A stretch of DNA of 18,649 nt, taken from the NCBI GenBank assembly GCA_964594665.1, contig CAZQNY010000060.1, positions 1 through 18,649 of the forward strand. Reading direction: 5' to 3'. Shown here in pieces: positions 8,165-17,043 of the stretch. Below the pieces are notes generated by a model, which saw only the letters and a list, made by a program, of their open reading frames with translations, searched no databases and was not told the DNA's origin. The stretch's first letter is position 1; each line of letters starts with the position of its first letter. The translations under genes were made by a program, and so were the position numbers. Source of the DNA: BM520 sp964594665 (GTDB taxonomy: Bacteria > Bacteroidota > Bacteroidia > Bacteroidales > BM520).

Positions 8165-9454
8165 ATGAAAAAAGTAATCCTTTATATCGGCATTATAACC
8201 CTTTTTACTGCCTGTAACCCGTCGGACAGTAACAAGGAGCAATCCCTTTTATTCTGGTCATCGAATAATGCCGGCGAGATTGCCTTTTCAGAAGACCGCG
8301 CTGAGGCGTGGAACAGCAACAACCCGTCAACTACTATCCAATACCAGCCTGTTCCTGAAGGACAGAGCAGCGAAGAGATTATCCTTGCCGCTGTTGTGGG
8401 TAAAACCACACCCGACATATACGCCAATATGTGGCAGGGCAGTGTGGAGTTTTATGCCGGCGCAGGAGTCCTGGTGCCTCTCGACACGCTAAAAGGCTTC
8501 AATGAATATATCACTGAACGATGTAACCAAAAAACCATCGATGAGATCACCTCCTCCGACGGGCATATCTATCAGATACCCTGGAAGATAAACCCCATTC
8601 TCACCATTTATAATAAAAACATTATTACATCTCTGGCGCTGGATACATTACCTGTCACCTATAGCAAATATCTTGCTGCAGCAAAAAAATTTAAAAAAGA
8701 TTTTGACAATGATGGCTTTGCCGATCAATGGTTTGGCAACACCTCCGTAAAGACCGTCTGGTACCAGCGCTTATTTAATTTTTATCCGCTTTATCTAGCT
8801 GCATCAGGGGGGATGCCATTGATAAAGGATAATAAAGCAGCATTTAATAATGAATACGCCATAGGCGTTTTTGAATTTCTACAAACACTATATAAAGAAA
8901 ATTATTTTTCCCGCGAACGTCTTTCTGCGGGGCAGGATCCTTTTGTCAGCGGCAGGGTCGCAACAAAGTTCACCGGTCCGTGGGAAATCAGTTATCTGGA
9001 AAAATACAAGCCTGAAGGTTTTGATTATGACTTTTACAGCATGCTTGTTCCGGATGATCACCAGGGGCCGGTATATACCTATGGAGACCCCAAAAGCATC
9101 ATTATTTTCAATACCTCCAAGGATCCGCAGACAGCCTTCGAATATATTAAAAGTCTGACCGGCAAGGAGGGCGATTTTCGCCTTATGGAACTCACAAAAC
9201 AGCTTCCCCGGCGCAAAGGCCTCGATACGATCAGCCAATACCGCAACTTCTTTAACGAAAACCCAAGGCTGAAAATATTTGCCCGCCAGGCTGAATTTAT
9301 TCGCGGCACCGATAATTGTGAAGTAATGACAGAGGTACTGGACATCATCTCCCAGGAATACGAAACCTGCGTTTTATATCAACGGAAAAGCCCGGAGCAG
9401 GCCATTGAAGATGCGGAAAAAGCTGTTAACATTTTACTTAGAGTAAAGGAATAA
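8165..9454 (+). CDS. ABC sugar transporter substrate-binding lipoprotein (CUT1, MalE/UgpB-like)
   Basis: The 429-residue protein carries a lipoprotein signal peptide (Cys17 in LFTAC) and then the extracellular solute-binding protein family 1 fold. Visible family features are an initial beta strand LLFWSSNNAGEIAF, GKTTPDIYANMWQGSVEFYAGAGVLVPLD near residues 78-108, the YQIPWKINPILTIYNKNI hinge region near 136-153, and KFTGPWEISYLEKY near 271-284. In this family it delivers oligosaccharides or related solutes to a MalFG-type permease. Both permeases follow immediately (4 bp and 3 bp spacings). In a Gram-negative cell it is probably anchored in the periplasm at the inner membrane. ABC sugar-binding proteins inside a SusCD locus are uncommon in Bacteroidota. 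Confidence 0.92.
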   Translation: MKKVILYIGIITLFTACNPSDSNKEQSLLFWSSNNAGEIAFSEDRAEAWNSNNPSTTIQYQPVPEGQSSEEIILAAVVGKTTPDIYANMWQGSVEFYAGAGVLVPLDTLKGFNEYITERCNQKTIDEITSSDGHIYQIPWKINPILTIYNKNIITSLALDTLPVTYSKYLAAAKKFKKDFDNDGFADQWFGNTSVKTVWYQRLFNFYPLYLAASGGMPLIKDNKAAFNNEYAIGVFEFLQTLYKENYFSRERLSAGQDPFVSGRVATKFTGPWEISYLEKYKPEGFDYDFYSMLVPDDHQGPVYTYGDPKSIIIFNTSKDPQTAFEYIKSLTGKEGDFRLMELTKQLPRRKGLDTISQYRNFFNENPRLKIFARQAEFIRGTDNCEVMTEVLDIISQEYETCVLYQRKSPEQAIEDAEKAVNILLRVKE

Positions 9455-9458
9455 AATT

Positions 9459-10325
9459 ATGCGAAAAGGAATAAAAAAATCGGCATTCCAACCCTGGTTA
9501 ATGGCTTCGCCCTACCTGTTACACCTGTGCCTTTTTGTGGCCTTTCCGGTTATCTTTTCCATTGTTCTGACATTTCATCGCTGGAATATTATCTCTCCCA
9601 TGGAATTTATAGGTTTCGACAATTACCTTCATTTATTTCAGGATCGTCTATTCTTAAAAGCCATACTTAACACGCTGTTTTTCTTACTCATACACATTCC
9701 TCTACAGGTATTTACAGCGTTATTGCTGGCATGGATATTAAACCAGGATTTATGGCTGCGGGGATTTTTCCGTTCAGCGTTTTTTATGCCTTTTGTGATC
9801 AGTGGTGTTGTTGTGACCATATTATGGCAACAGCTGTACGGTTTTGATAACGGACTAATTAACAACCTTTTAACATCATTAGGTCTAAATCGTGTTGCAT
9901 GGCTCAGCGACAGTCGGGTAGCCATGATTTCCATTGCCATAATGGCCACATGGAAGAATGTCGGGTTATATGTTATCTTATTTCTTGTGGGCCTGCAGAC
10001 GGTTCCCGAGAGGTATTATGAAGCCGCAGATGTGGAAGGTGCCACGGCATGGCAAAAGTTTCGTCATATCACACTTCCCGCCATCAACCCAACCATATTT
10101 ATGGTGGCAATAATGTCAACGATTGGCGGTTTCAGTCTTTTTATCGAGCCCTATATTATGACCGACGGCGGGCCCATGAACAGCACTTTGTCGGCAATGC
10201 TCTACATTTATCGACAGGCGTTTGGATACTACCATATGGGATATTCTGCTACCCTGAGTATTATCTTCACCATGATTATCATGATTGTCATCATAATACA
10301 ACGTAAAACCATTGAAAAGGAGTAA
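9459..10325 (+). CDS. ABC sugar transporter permease, MalF/UgpA-like
   Basis: The 288-residue integral membrane protein has about six transmembrane helices, the first at about 15-38. It carries the conserved cytoplasmic EAA loop, EAADVEGATAWQKFRHITLP starting at residue 188, which docks onto the ATPase. The N-terminal pattern PWLMASPYLLHLCLFVAFPVIFS and the WKNVGLYVILFLVGLQTVP segment before the EAA loop are typical of the first CUT1 permease subunit. It pairs with the next gene to form the membrane channel. Confidence 0.94.
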   Translation: MRKGIKKSAFQPWLMASPYLLHLCLFVAFPVIFSIVLTFHRWNIISPMEFIGFDNYLHLFQDRLFLKAILNTLFFLLIHIPLQVFTALLLAWILNQDLWLRGFFRSAFFMPFVISGVVVTILWQQLYGFDNGLINNLLTSLGLNRVAWLSDSRVAMISIAIMATWKNVGLYVILFLVGLQTVPERYYEAADVEGATAWQKFRHITLPAINPTIFMVAIMSTIGGFSLFIEPYIMTDGGPMNSTLSAMLYIYRQAFGYYHMGYSATLSIIFTMIIMIVIIIQRKTIEKE

Positions 10326-10328
10326 GCT

Positions 10329-11147
10329 GTGAAAAAAACCAGACGCATAATCATGTACATTCTGCTTACCGTAGCGGCATTATCATTTATTTATCCGTTT
10401 TACTGGATGATCATGGCCTCATTGACTCCGGAGCAGATGATTTCTGAATTCACACTGATTCCCCATAAGCTCACTTTCGATAATTATCGTTCGATGATAG
10501 GCCGCATTCCCATTTTCAGAGCCTTCCTCAACAGTGTTTTTGTGGCATCCCTATCTACTGCAGGAGTGTTGGTTTTTGGTTCAATGGTAGGTTATGCTTT
10601 ATCGAAAATGCGCTTTCGCGGCAGGGAGGCGATCTTTTATATTATTATTTTCACCATGACACTCCCATTTCAGATAACACTTATCCCAAATTATATTCTG
10701 ATGATCCGCTTTGAGTGGGTTGATACCCTTGCGGCGTTAATTGTCCCGGCCTTAAATTCGGCATTTGCCATCATTATGTTCCGACAGGCCTTTAAAGCCA
10801 TTCCCAACGACCTTATCGATGCGGCCCGTGTGGACGGATGCAGCAACCTGCGAATAATATTCAGGATTATATGGCCCAATATTATTCCCACGTTGATAAC
10901 AGTGTCTATCATATCGTTTATGAACAGCTGGAATGATGTGTTATGGCCGCTTATTGTTATCCGCGACGCTGATTTGATGACCATGCCACAGCTGGTAACG
11001 CTTTTTGCTGTGGGCGGGCGCTCTGATGCACAACTTGGAGTGAAACTTGCTTCAGCAGTAATGCTGGCATTGCCCATTATCACTGCCTACATTATTTTTC
11101 AAAAACACTTTATTCGTTCCATGGCCTCCTCAGGGCTTAAAGGCTAA
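10329..11147 (+). CDS. ABC sugar transporter permease, MalG/UgpE-like
   Basis: The 272-residue protein is the second CUT1 permease. It begins MKKTRRIIMYILLTVAALSF with IYPFYWMIMASL typical of MalG-type subunits and has about six membrane helices. Its EAA loop starts near residue 164 (DAARVDGCSNLRIIFRIIWP), with Asp in place of the first Glu, which is common in this subunit. The start codon is GTG at 10329, 3 bp after the preceding stop. It forms the heterodimeric channel with the MalF-like subunit. Confidence 0.94.
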   Translation: MKKTRRIIMYILLTVAALSFIYPFYWMIMASLTPEQMISEFTLIPHKLTFDNYRSMIGRIPIFRAFLNSVFVASLSTAGVLVFGSMVGYALSKMRFRGREAIFYIIIFTMTLPFQITLIPNYILMIRFEWVDTLAALIVPALNSAFAIIMFRQAFKAIPNDLIDAARVDGCSNLRIIFRIIWPNIIPTLITVSIISFMNSWNDVLWPLIVIRDADLMTMPQLVTLFAVGGRSDAQLGVKLASAVMLALPIITAYIIFQKHFIRSMASSGLKG

Positions 11148-11153
11148 CTAATT

Positions 11154-12404
11154 ATGATAAAACGATTCTCCATAAAAATCACATCTGATAACACCAGGGT
11201 TGTTCCACTGCTCTTCAACCCGGGCAATAAAGAGCGTGTACAAGGTATTCTCAATTACATCAAAAAACTTGATTTTGAGAAAGTTAAATATCAAAATAAT
11301 ACAATCAGCAATGATTTCTCAAATCGCCATTACAATTATTCAAAAGTATTAAATACTCATTATAATAATATAATAGCAAATTATAAACTGGAGCATCTGC
11401 AGAATGATGGAAAGAAGATGTATGCAGGAGCGTGTTTCACAAAAGAGTATTCCATTGAATCGGCGGCATTATTCAACCCTTCAATGGTTGAACACCCTGA
11501 TCAGAGCGGACTACAAGCAGGGGAAAAGCGATTTATTATGAGCCTGCGTGCCACCGGAGAAGGACATATCAGCTCCATAGCATTCAGAACAGGGATCCTC
11601 ACTGCTGGTGGTGACATCCTTTTATCAGAAAATCAAAAACCACTGATAAATTCCCACTATTATTCAAAGGAAGCGTCTGATTCGAAAAGCAGTTATACCA
11701 TATCTTTTCCTGCTGACAGCTATGCTGAGCAGCGGGTGATTTTTCCCTATTCAGATGCAGAATGTGCTGGCATGGAAGATTTACGCCTTGTTCATTTTCA
11801 TGATGGAGATGAAAACTTTTATGCGGGCACCTATACGGCGTATAATGGAAAAACCTTCACCACTCATTTGCTATACACACATGACTTCTGTCATTTTCGC
11901 ATAGATCCGCTGACGGGAAGTGCTGTTCAGGACAAAGGGATGGCCTTGTTTCCCAAAAAAATCAATGGAAAATATGCCATGATCAGCAGGCAGGGAGGTC
12001 GTGACATTAGTATTATGTTCTCTGACGACCTCTTCAAATGGAATGAAAGCACTGTCATTGCAGGGCCATCGGCACCGTGGAACATTATTCAGACCGGTAA
12101 CTGTGGCAGTCCCGTTTATACAGAAAAAGGCTGGATATTAATGACTCATGGTGTTGGCGCTTTTCGGAAATACACCATCGGAGCATTACTGCTTGACAAG
12201 CAGAATCCTGAGAAGGTCATAGGTATGACAGATTCACCACTGCTTAGTCCTGACAAAGAAGAACGTGAGGGCTATGTTCCCAATGTACTCTATTCATGCG
12301 GAGGGTTCGGCGTAAAAGAACAGATTATTTTTCCTTATGCCATGTCGGATACTGCTACCGGCATTTGCACCATAAACATCAATAAGTTATTGGATTCATT
12401 TTAA
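11154..12404 (+). CDS. GH130-family protein, long form (beta-mannoside phosphorylase or hydrolase)
   Basis: The 416-residue protein has no signal peptide and is likely cytoplasmic. After an AT-rich, less conserved N-terminus (about 1-85) it shows the five-bladed beta-propeller motifs of GH130: FNPSMVEHPDQSGL (108-120), SLRATGEGHISSIAFRTG (130-147), GMEDLR (206-211) with the expected catalytic Asp209, KGMALFPKKINGKYAMISRQ (261-280), GNCGSPV, MTHGVG (330-335), and REGYVPNVLYSCG (371-383). It belongs to a GH130 branch different from the two shorter paralogues downstream. GH130 enzymes cleave beta-mannosides with phosphate or water; which of the two applies here cannot be decided by eye. It starts 6 bp after the permease gene. 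Confidence 0.85.
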   Translation: MIKRFSIKITSDNTRVVPLLFNPGNKERVQGILNYIKKLDFEKVKYQNNTISNDFSNRHYNYSKVLNTHYNNIIANYKLEHLQNDGKKMYAGACFTKEYSIESAALFNPSMVEHPDQSGLQAGEKRFIMSLRATGEGHISSIAFRTGILTAGGDILLSENQKPLINSHYYSKEASDSKSSYTISFPADSYAEQRVIFPYSDAECAGMEDLRLVHFHDGDENFYAGTYTAYNGKTFTTHLLYTHDFCHFRIDPLTGSAVQDKGMALFPKKINGKYAMISRQGGRDISIMFSDDLFKWNESTVIAGPSAPWNIIQTGNCGSPVYTEKGWILMTHGVGAFRKYTIGALLLDKQNPEKVIGMTDSPLLSPDKEEREGYVPNVLYSCGGFGVKEQIIFPYAMSDTATGICTININKLLDSF

Positions 12405-12414
12405 GATAAACACG

Positions 12415-13692
12415 ATGAAAACACCTAAAACAACAATATGCTTTCTATTTATAATTATGATAATGTCATCCTGTACCGATGAACAAGACCCGGAAGTATT
12501 CACTTATTTAAATACATCGCATTTAGAGCATTTATATGAAGAGGTTGTTATTGATGGCGACACGCTGGGTGCGGTTTGGATTTATTGTGATGCCCCGGAT
12601 TACCAGGTTGTAACCGATGATGACGAAGGGTTTACCTGTGTTGATGATGTTGCCAGAGCGCTTGTTTTCTACTGCCGCGTCAATGAGCAGAGAAATCGTT
12701 CTGCATACGAACAAAAAATTAAACAGATGACTTCATTTCTGTTCCATATGCAGTCGTACAGCCACTATTTCTACAACTTTATGTTTCCCAATGAAGAGAT
12801 CAACACCCTTCACCCCAATAGTGTTGCCGGGAAAAACTTCTGGTCGTGGAGAGCCTGTTGGGCCTTGACAGAAGTGTGCGGTACCACTGATGCTGAACTA
12901 TCGGGTATTCGTGCTGATGCTGAGGCAGCACTGGAAGATCTTATACCAAAAATCATATCGCTATCAGAAGAAAACAGCGGATATGAATACCATGAAGGCA
13001 TTCGTATTCCTGCTTTAGCAGCGCAGTATGGCGGTGATCAGCTGGCATTGATGGCTATTGTTCTTAGTAACTACTACGAAATCACCCATGATGCTCAGGT
13101 TCTTCAGGGCATTGAGAATATCGGAGAAGTTCTTCTGGAGACACAGATAACAGATACTATTGCAGAGCAACATGCATTTCTAAGCTGGAAAAACATCTGG
13201 CATGCATGGGGGAATTCGCAGTCGTATGCCTTACTTCTGGCAGGAGAAGCTGCCGGTAGAGATGATTTTACCCATGCTGCCCTGCAGGAAATTAACAATT
13301 TCTTCCCATACGCACTGGAACAAAAATTATCTGGTTTCTCCGTTCGAAAAGAAGATAATGTAATGTTGACGGAAAACATCAGTAGCTACCCCAGAATAGC
13401 CTATGCGCTGAGACCTATGGTTTTCGCTGCGGTAAAGGCCTGGGAGATTACCGGTGAAGAGCATTATGCTGCTATCGCTGCCGAAGCAGGAAGCTGGTTC
13501 TTGGGAAATAACAGTGCAGGGGCAGCGATGTACGATTCCATCAGCGGAAGATGCTATGATGGTATTGATGGTGCTCAGACAATCAATTTTAATGCCGGGG
13601 CCGAATCTACTATCGAAGCATTACTTTCGATACAATGCATAGAACAGGCTTCATTACCATTTCAAAAACTTCAGGAATATTCCATTCAATAG
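12415..13692 (+). CDS. Lipoprotein with predicted (alpha/alpha)6-barrel fold, possible glycan-active enzyme
   Basis: The 425-residue protein has a lipoprotein signal peptide with Cys20 in MSSC, so it is exported and membrane-anchored. The body is almost entirely helical with repeated hydrophobic helix pairs, fitting an (alpha/alpha)6 toroid as in many glycosidases, lyases and epimerases. Notable segments are an acidic DDDEGFTCVDDVARAL (68-83), FWSWRACWA (142-150), SWKNIWHAWGNSQSYAL (257-272), WFLGNNSAGAAMYD (361-374) followed by GRCYDGI (378-384), and FNAGAESTIEALLS (392-405). From memory, the DDVARAL and WFLG..CYDG..GAEST pattern resembles a C-terminal domain of some bacterial glycosyltransferases found near GH130 genes; that is recall, not a search. 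Here no glycosyltransferase domain is present. Catalytic activity and substrate are unknown. It lies between two GH130 genes (10 bp and 0 bp spacing). Confidence 0.7.
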   Translation: MKTPKTTICFLFIIMIMSSCTDEQDPEVFTYLNTSHLEHLYEEVVIDGDTLGAVWIYCDAPDYQVVTDDDEGFTCVDDVARALVFYCRVNEQRNRSAYEQKIKQMTSFLFHMQSYSHYFYNFMFPNEEINTLHPNSVAGKNFWSWRACWALTEVCGTTDAELSGIRADAEAALEDLIPKIISLSEENSGYEYHEGIRIPALAAQYGGDQLALMAIVLSNYYEITHDAQVLQGIENIGEVLLETQITDTIAEQHAFLSWKNIWHAWGNSQSYALLLAGEAAGRDDFTHAALQEINNFFPYALEQKLSGFSVRKEDNVMLTENISSYPRIAYALRPMVFAAVKAWEITGEEHYAAIAAEAGSWFLGNNSAGAAMYDSISGRCYDGIDGAQTINFNAGAESTIEALLSIQCIEQASLPFQKLQEYSIQ

Positions 13693-14793
13693 ATGAAAAA
13701 GACTATAAATATTGATGGAGAAGACCATGTTGTCACGCTCGATAATCCGGTGGCAAGGTATCCGGAAAACCCGATACTAAGCCAGCAGGAAGTAAACAGG
13801 GTCTGGACAAGCCCTTCAAGAAAAGTTATCACGGTGCACAACGCCGGGATTACTGAATTTGATGGTCAAACTGTAATGCTTTTCAGATCACATCTGAGAA
13901 ATGGAATTTCTGTAATTGGGAAAGCCATATCAGCGAATGGTATTACAGGATGGGAAATTGACCCGGAGCCTTTTCTTAAGCCATGCAGAGAAACGGATAA
14001 GGTTACATTACCTATTGAGAAGTGCATAAAAAACGAAGCCGGCGGTGTTGAGGATCCACGAATCACAAAAATCGATGGTACGTATTATATCACTTATAGT
14101 GCATACCATGGATTGGAAACCGACAGGGTGAGGGTTTCCCTGGCAACAACGAAAGATTTTAAAACAGTCGTTCGCCATGGGCCTGTAATGGATTGTGATA
14201 TGCGTAATGTTGTTTTATTTCCTGAAAGAATAAATAACCACTACCATGCACTTTTTCGCCCCAACGACCATACGGAGCAGGCTGTGGGAGGCAAATTCAC
14301 CCGCATCCTTCATGGTGTAACAGAGAATCCTGTTGGCATGGCGTGGCAGCTCAGTAAAAATCCTGTAATGGCACAGAGCGGCGGACCATCGTCGTTTGGC
14401 GCTAAAATAGGTCCCGGAGCACCGCCATTAAAAACACCACACGGATGGCTCAACATTTTTCACGGTGTAAGAAACACCATGGATGGAAACCCCTATGTAC
14501 TGGGTGTTGCACTACATAACTCCGATGACCCCACAAGAGTTGAAGTCAGTAATATTCCTATCCTTTTCCCCACACCGGCAGATTGTCGTACCCGGGAAAA
14601 TGAATATGTACACGTTCCGAATGTTGTTTTTTGCTGCGGGGCATTAAGAAAAAGCGATGGCACCATCCTTATTTATTATGGTGGGAATGACACTGTTATG
14701 AATGTAGCATTTTCTCATGAAGATATTCTGGCTGCTTTATGCCACAATTATCCACAAAATCCATTAACAGGAGAGCCTTTCTATGAAATCTGA
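13693..14793 (+). CDS. GH130-family beta-mannoside phosphorylase-like protein, short form A
   Basis: The 366-residue protein has no signal peptide and carries the canonical GH130 motifs: HNAGITEFDGQTVMLFRSH (49-67), GGVEDPRITKIDGTYYITYSA (117-137) with catalytic Asp121, RNVVLFPERI (171-180), LFRPNDH (187-193), KIGPGAPP (238-245), GWLNIFHGV (251-259), HVPNVVFCCGA (307-317) and YYGGNDT (328-334). The basic and His residues in these motifs are those that in characterised family members line the phosphate and sugar sites, so a phosphorylase releasing mannose 1-phosphate is the likeliest role. The acceptor sugar cannot be told from motifs. The ATG directly follows the stop of the lipoprotein gene, which suggests translational coupling. 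Confidence 0.9.
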   Translation: MKKTINIDGEDHVVTLDNPVARYPENPILSQQEVNRVWTSPSRKVITVHNAGITEFDGQTVMLFRSHLRNGISVIGKAISANGITGWEIDPEPFLKPCRETDKVTLPIEKCIKNEAGGVEDPRITKIDGTYYITYSAYHGLETDRVRVSLATTKDFKTVVRHGPVMDCDMRNVVLFPERINNHYHALFRPNDHTEQAVGGKFTRILHGVTENPVGMAWQLSKNPVMAQSGGPSSFGAKIGPGAPPLKTPHGWLNIFHGVRNTMDGNPYVLGVALHNSDDPTRVEVSNIPILFPTPADCRTRENEYVHVPNVVFCCGALRKSDGTILIYYGGNDTVMNVAFSHEDILAALCHNYPQNPLTGEPFYEI

Positions 14794-15934
14794 AAATAAA
14801 AATATTTTACTTGATAAAATAGTCCTGGAACCTGGCGACATTGACCTTTCCAGGTCTCCGATGAGAAATCTTAAAGAAGAAACCTATGTCCTTGGCGTGT
14901 TTAATCCCGGCATGGCACGGCTTCCCAATGGAAATATTGTGCTGATGTGCAGAGTAGCAGAGGCATTAAGAAACCCAACAGAAAACAATAGTGAGATAAA
15001 AGCACTTCGCTGGGACGAGAAAGCAGGATATACAACAGATATATACAACACTGGTGAGGTCGACACCAGTGATCCACGACATATTCTGATAAAAAAGCAT
15101 AACCCGACAATGGTACTGGCATTAACATCTTTGTCGTGGATTTTACCTGTGGAAATGGATGCTGAAGGTAAAAACATTATAAAAATTCACTACGACAAGA
15201 TCATCGCACCACAGAATACGGGAGAGGAATATGGGATTGAAGACGCAAGGATATCGGTTATTGAAGGGAAGTACTATATGACCTGCTGCACGGTAAGCTC
15301 CGAAAGGCATGGAACGACATTGTTTTCCTCTGATGATGGGCTAAATTATCGTCGTGAAGGACTTGTTCTTGATCATCAGAACAAAGATATGCTACTGTTT
15401 GAAGGTAAAATTGGCGGGAAATACTATGCCATGACCCGGCCATTGGGAATGTTGTATTTTGCTACTGCACCGGAGTCAGTTTTTGAACCCGGGCCGGGAA
15501 TAAACCTCGCTGAATCGCCTGACTTACTGCACTGGAAGCCATCAGACAAACCATTTATTCGACAATGGAAGACAAAAGGAAACAGAATCACTAAACTGGG
15601 AGGCGGAGCGCAACCAATCTTAACCGATAAGGGATGGCTGGTTCTTTTTCATGGCGTCTCTGATAATAATAATATCGGCGAATATGCTACCTTCCGTGCT
15701 TTACTGGATAAAAACCATCCTGACAAGATTATGGCCATTGACACCGTAAATCCAGTACTAAAATCACAACCCGGGCTCACACAACACATAAAAGAACTCC
15801 GCTATCTCAACGATGTTGTTTTTACAACCGGTATCATAAAAGACAAGGATCGGTATATCGTTGCCTCCGGAGAGCTGGATCTTTGCATTCGTATAACTCA
15901 CTTTAATAAAGAATACCTGGAATCTATAAACTAA
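14783..15934 (+). CDS. GH130-family beta-mannoside phosphorylase-like protein, short form B
   Basis: The 383-residue protein lacks a signal peptide and shows GH130 motifs in a divergent form: FNPGMARLPNGNIVLMCRVAE (40-60), YGIEDARISVIEGKYYMT (150-167) with the catalytic Asp154 and Ala where most members have Pro, DMLLFEGKIGGKYYAMTRP (202-220), LGGGAQPI (272-279) and GWLVLFHGV (284-292). It overlaps the preceding GH130 gene by 11 bp, so both are co-translated. Its sequence is clearly different from form A, so it is not a recent duplicate and probably acts on another linkage or acceptor. Phosphorylase activity is likely from the retained motifs but unproven. Confidence 0.87.
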   Translation: MKSENKNILLDKIVLEPGDIDLSRSPMRNLKEETYVLGVFNPGMARLPNGNIVLMCRVAEALRNPTENNSEIKALRWDEKAGYTTDIYNTGEVDTSDPRHILIKKHNPTMVLALTSLSWILPVEMDAEGKNIIKIHYDKIIAPQNTGEEYGIEDARISVIEGKYYMTCCTVSSERHGTTLFSSDDGLNYRREGLVLDHQNKDMLLFEGKIGGKYYAMTRPLGMLYFATAPESVFEPGPGINLAESPDLLHWKPSDKPFIRQWKTKGNRITKLGGGAQPILTDKGWLVLFHGVSDNNNIGEYATFRALLDKNHPDKIMAIDTVNPVLKSQPGLTQHIKELRYLNDVVFTTGIIKDKDRYIVASGELDLCIRITHFNKEYLESIN

Positions 15935-15938
15935 TATT

Positions 15939-17030
15939 ATGGCATCAATTCGCTTTTCCAATGTTTCAAAAATATACGACAAGAAAAACAAAGCTGTTGA
16001 TAATCTGTCTCTTGACATCCACGACAGAGAATTTCTTGTACTGGTAGGGCCGTCAGGTTGCGGGAAATCAACCACCCTGCGCATGATTGCCGGCCTGGAG
16101 AGTGTGGATGAAGGCACATTATATATTGATGAGAAACCGGTTAATGATCTACCGCCTAAAGACAGAGATATTTCCATTGTTTTTCAGAATTATGCCTTGT
16201 ATCCACATATGACAGCACGTGAGAACCTTGCTTTTGGGTTAAAAGTGCGAAAAACACCTAAAGAGGAGATTGTAAAAAAGGTAAATGAAGCTGCTGCAAT
16301 ACTGGAAATTGAGGATCTCCTCGACAGAAAGCCAAAAGAGATGTCCGGAGGGCAAAGGCAACGAGTTGCTATTGGCAGAGCTATTGTCCGAAATCCAGGA
16401 GTATTTCTTTTCGATGAGCCCCTGAGTAACCTGGACGCCAAGTTGAGGGGAGCCATGCGCAGCGAAATAGCTAAACTACATAAAAAGCTGAATACTACCA
16501 TGGTTTATGTTACACACGACCAGGTGGAAGCCATGACACTGGGAGACAGGATTGTGGTTATGGATAAAGGCATTATTCAGCAAACAGGAACACCTACTGC
16601 ACTGTACAACGACCCTGAGAACCTTTTTGTAGCCGGCTTTATCGGTTCTCCTCCAATGAATATTTACAACGGTTTTATTGAACGGAAAAGGGAGAAATTC
16701 TGGTTTACACATATTAATCAGGCGTTTTCAATAGCTCTTACGGTAGAACAAAGCTGTAAAATATTTGAAGGCGATAGAGTATCAATGGGTGTTCGTCCTG
16801 AAAACATTATCCTTTCTGAAGCGGATGAAAAACAACCATTGACAGGCGAAATCACATTCATTGAAAAACTGGGACATGAAAATTTTGTTTTTGTTAACCT
16901 GGGAGGCGAAAAAATTGTTGCGCGAACAAATCCCGGTGTAAACAACTTATTATCAGAACAGAAAACAGTTTCAATATCCTTAAACAAATTGTTCTTTTTT
17001 AATACTGAAACAGGAAAAAGGATAATTTAG
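15939..17030 (+). CDS. ABC sugar transporter ATPase, MalK/MsmK/UgpC-like
   Basis: The 363-residue protein has all motifs of a functional ABC ATPase: Walker A GPSGCGKST (37-45), Q-loop Gln83 in FQNYALYPHM, signature MSGGQRQRVAIGRA (135-148), Walker B VFLFDEP (155-161), D-loop SNLDAKLR, and switch His193 in THDQVEAMT. The C-terminal third is the TOBE/regulatory region of sugar-importer ATPases (GVRPENII near 287-294). It begins 4 bp after the last GH130 gene and completes the importer with the binding protein and two permeases encoded upstream, so the locus does not depend on a shared ATPase encoded elsewhere. Confidence 0.95.
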   Translation: MASIRFSNVSKIYDKKNKAVDNLSLDIHDREFLVLVGPSGCGKSTTLRMIAGLESVDEGTLYIDEKPVNDLPPKDRDISIVFQNYALYPHMTARENLAFGLKVRKTPKEEIVKKVNEAAAILEIEDLLDRKPKEMSGGQRQRVAIGRAIVRNPGVFLFDEPLSNLDAKLRGAMRSEIAKLHKKLNTTMVYVTHDQVEAMTLGDRIVVMDKGIIQQTGTPTALYNDPENLFVAGFIGSPPMNIYNGFIERKREKFWFTHINQAFSIALTVEQSCKIFEGDRVSMGVRPENIILSEADEKQPLTGEITFIEKLGHENFVFVNLGGEKIVARTNPGVNNLLSEQKTVSISLNKLFFFNTETGKRII

Positions 17031-17043
17031 AACCATTCTAAGG

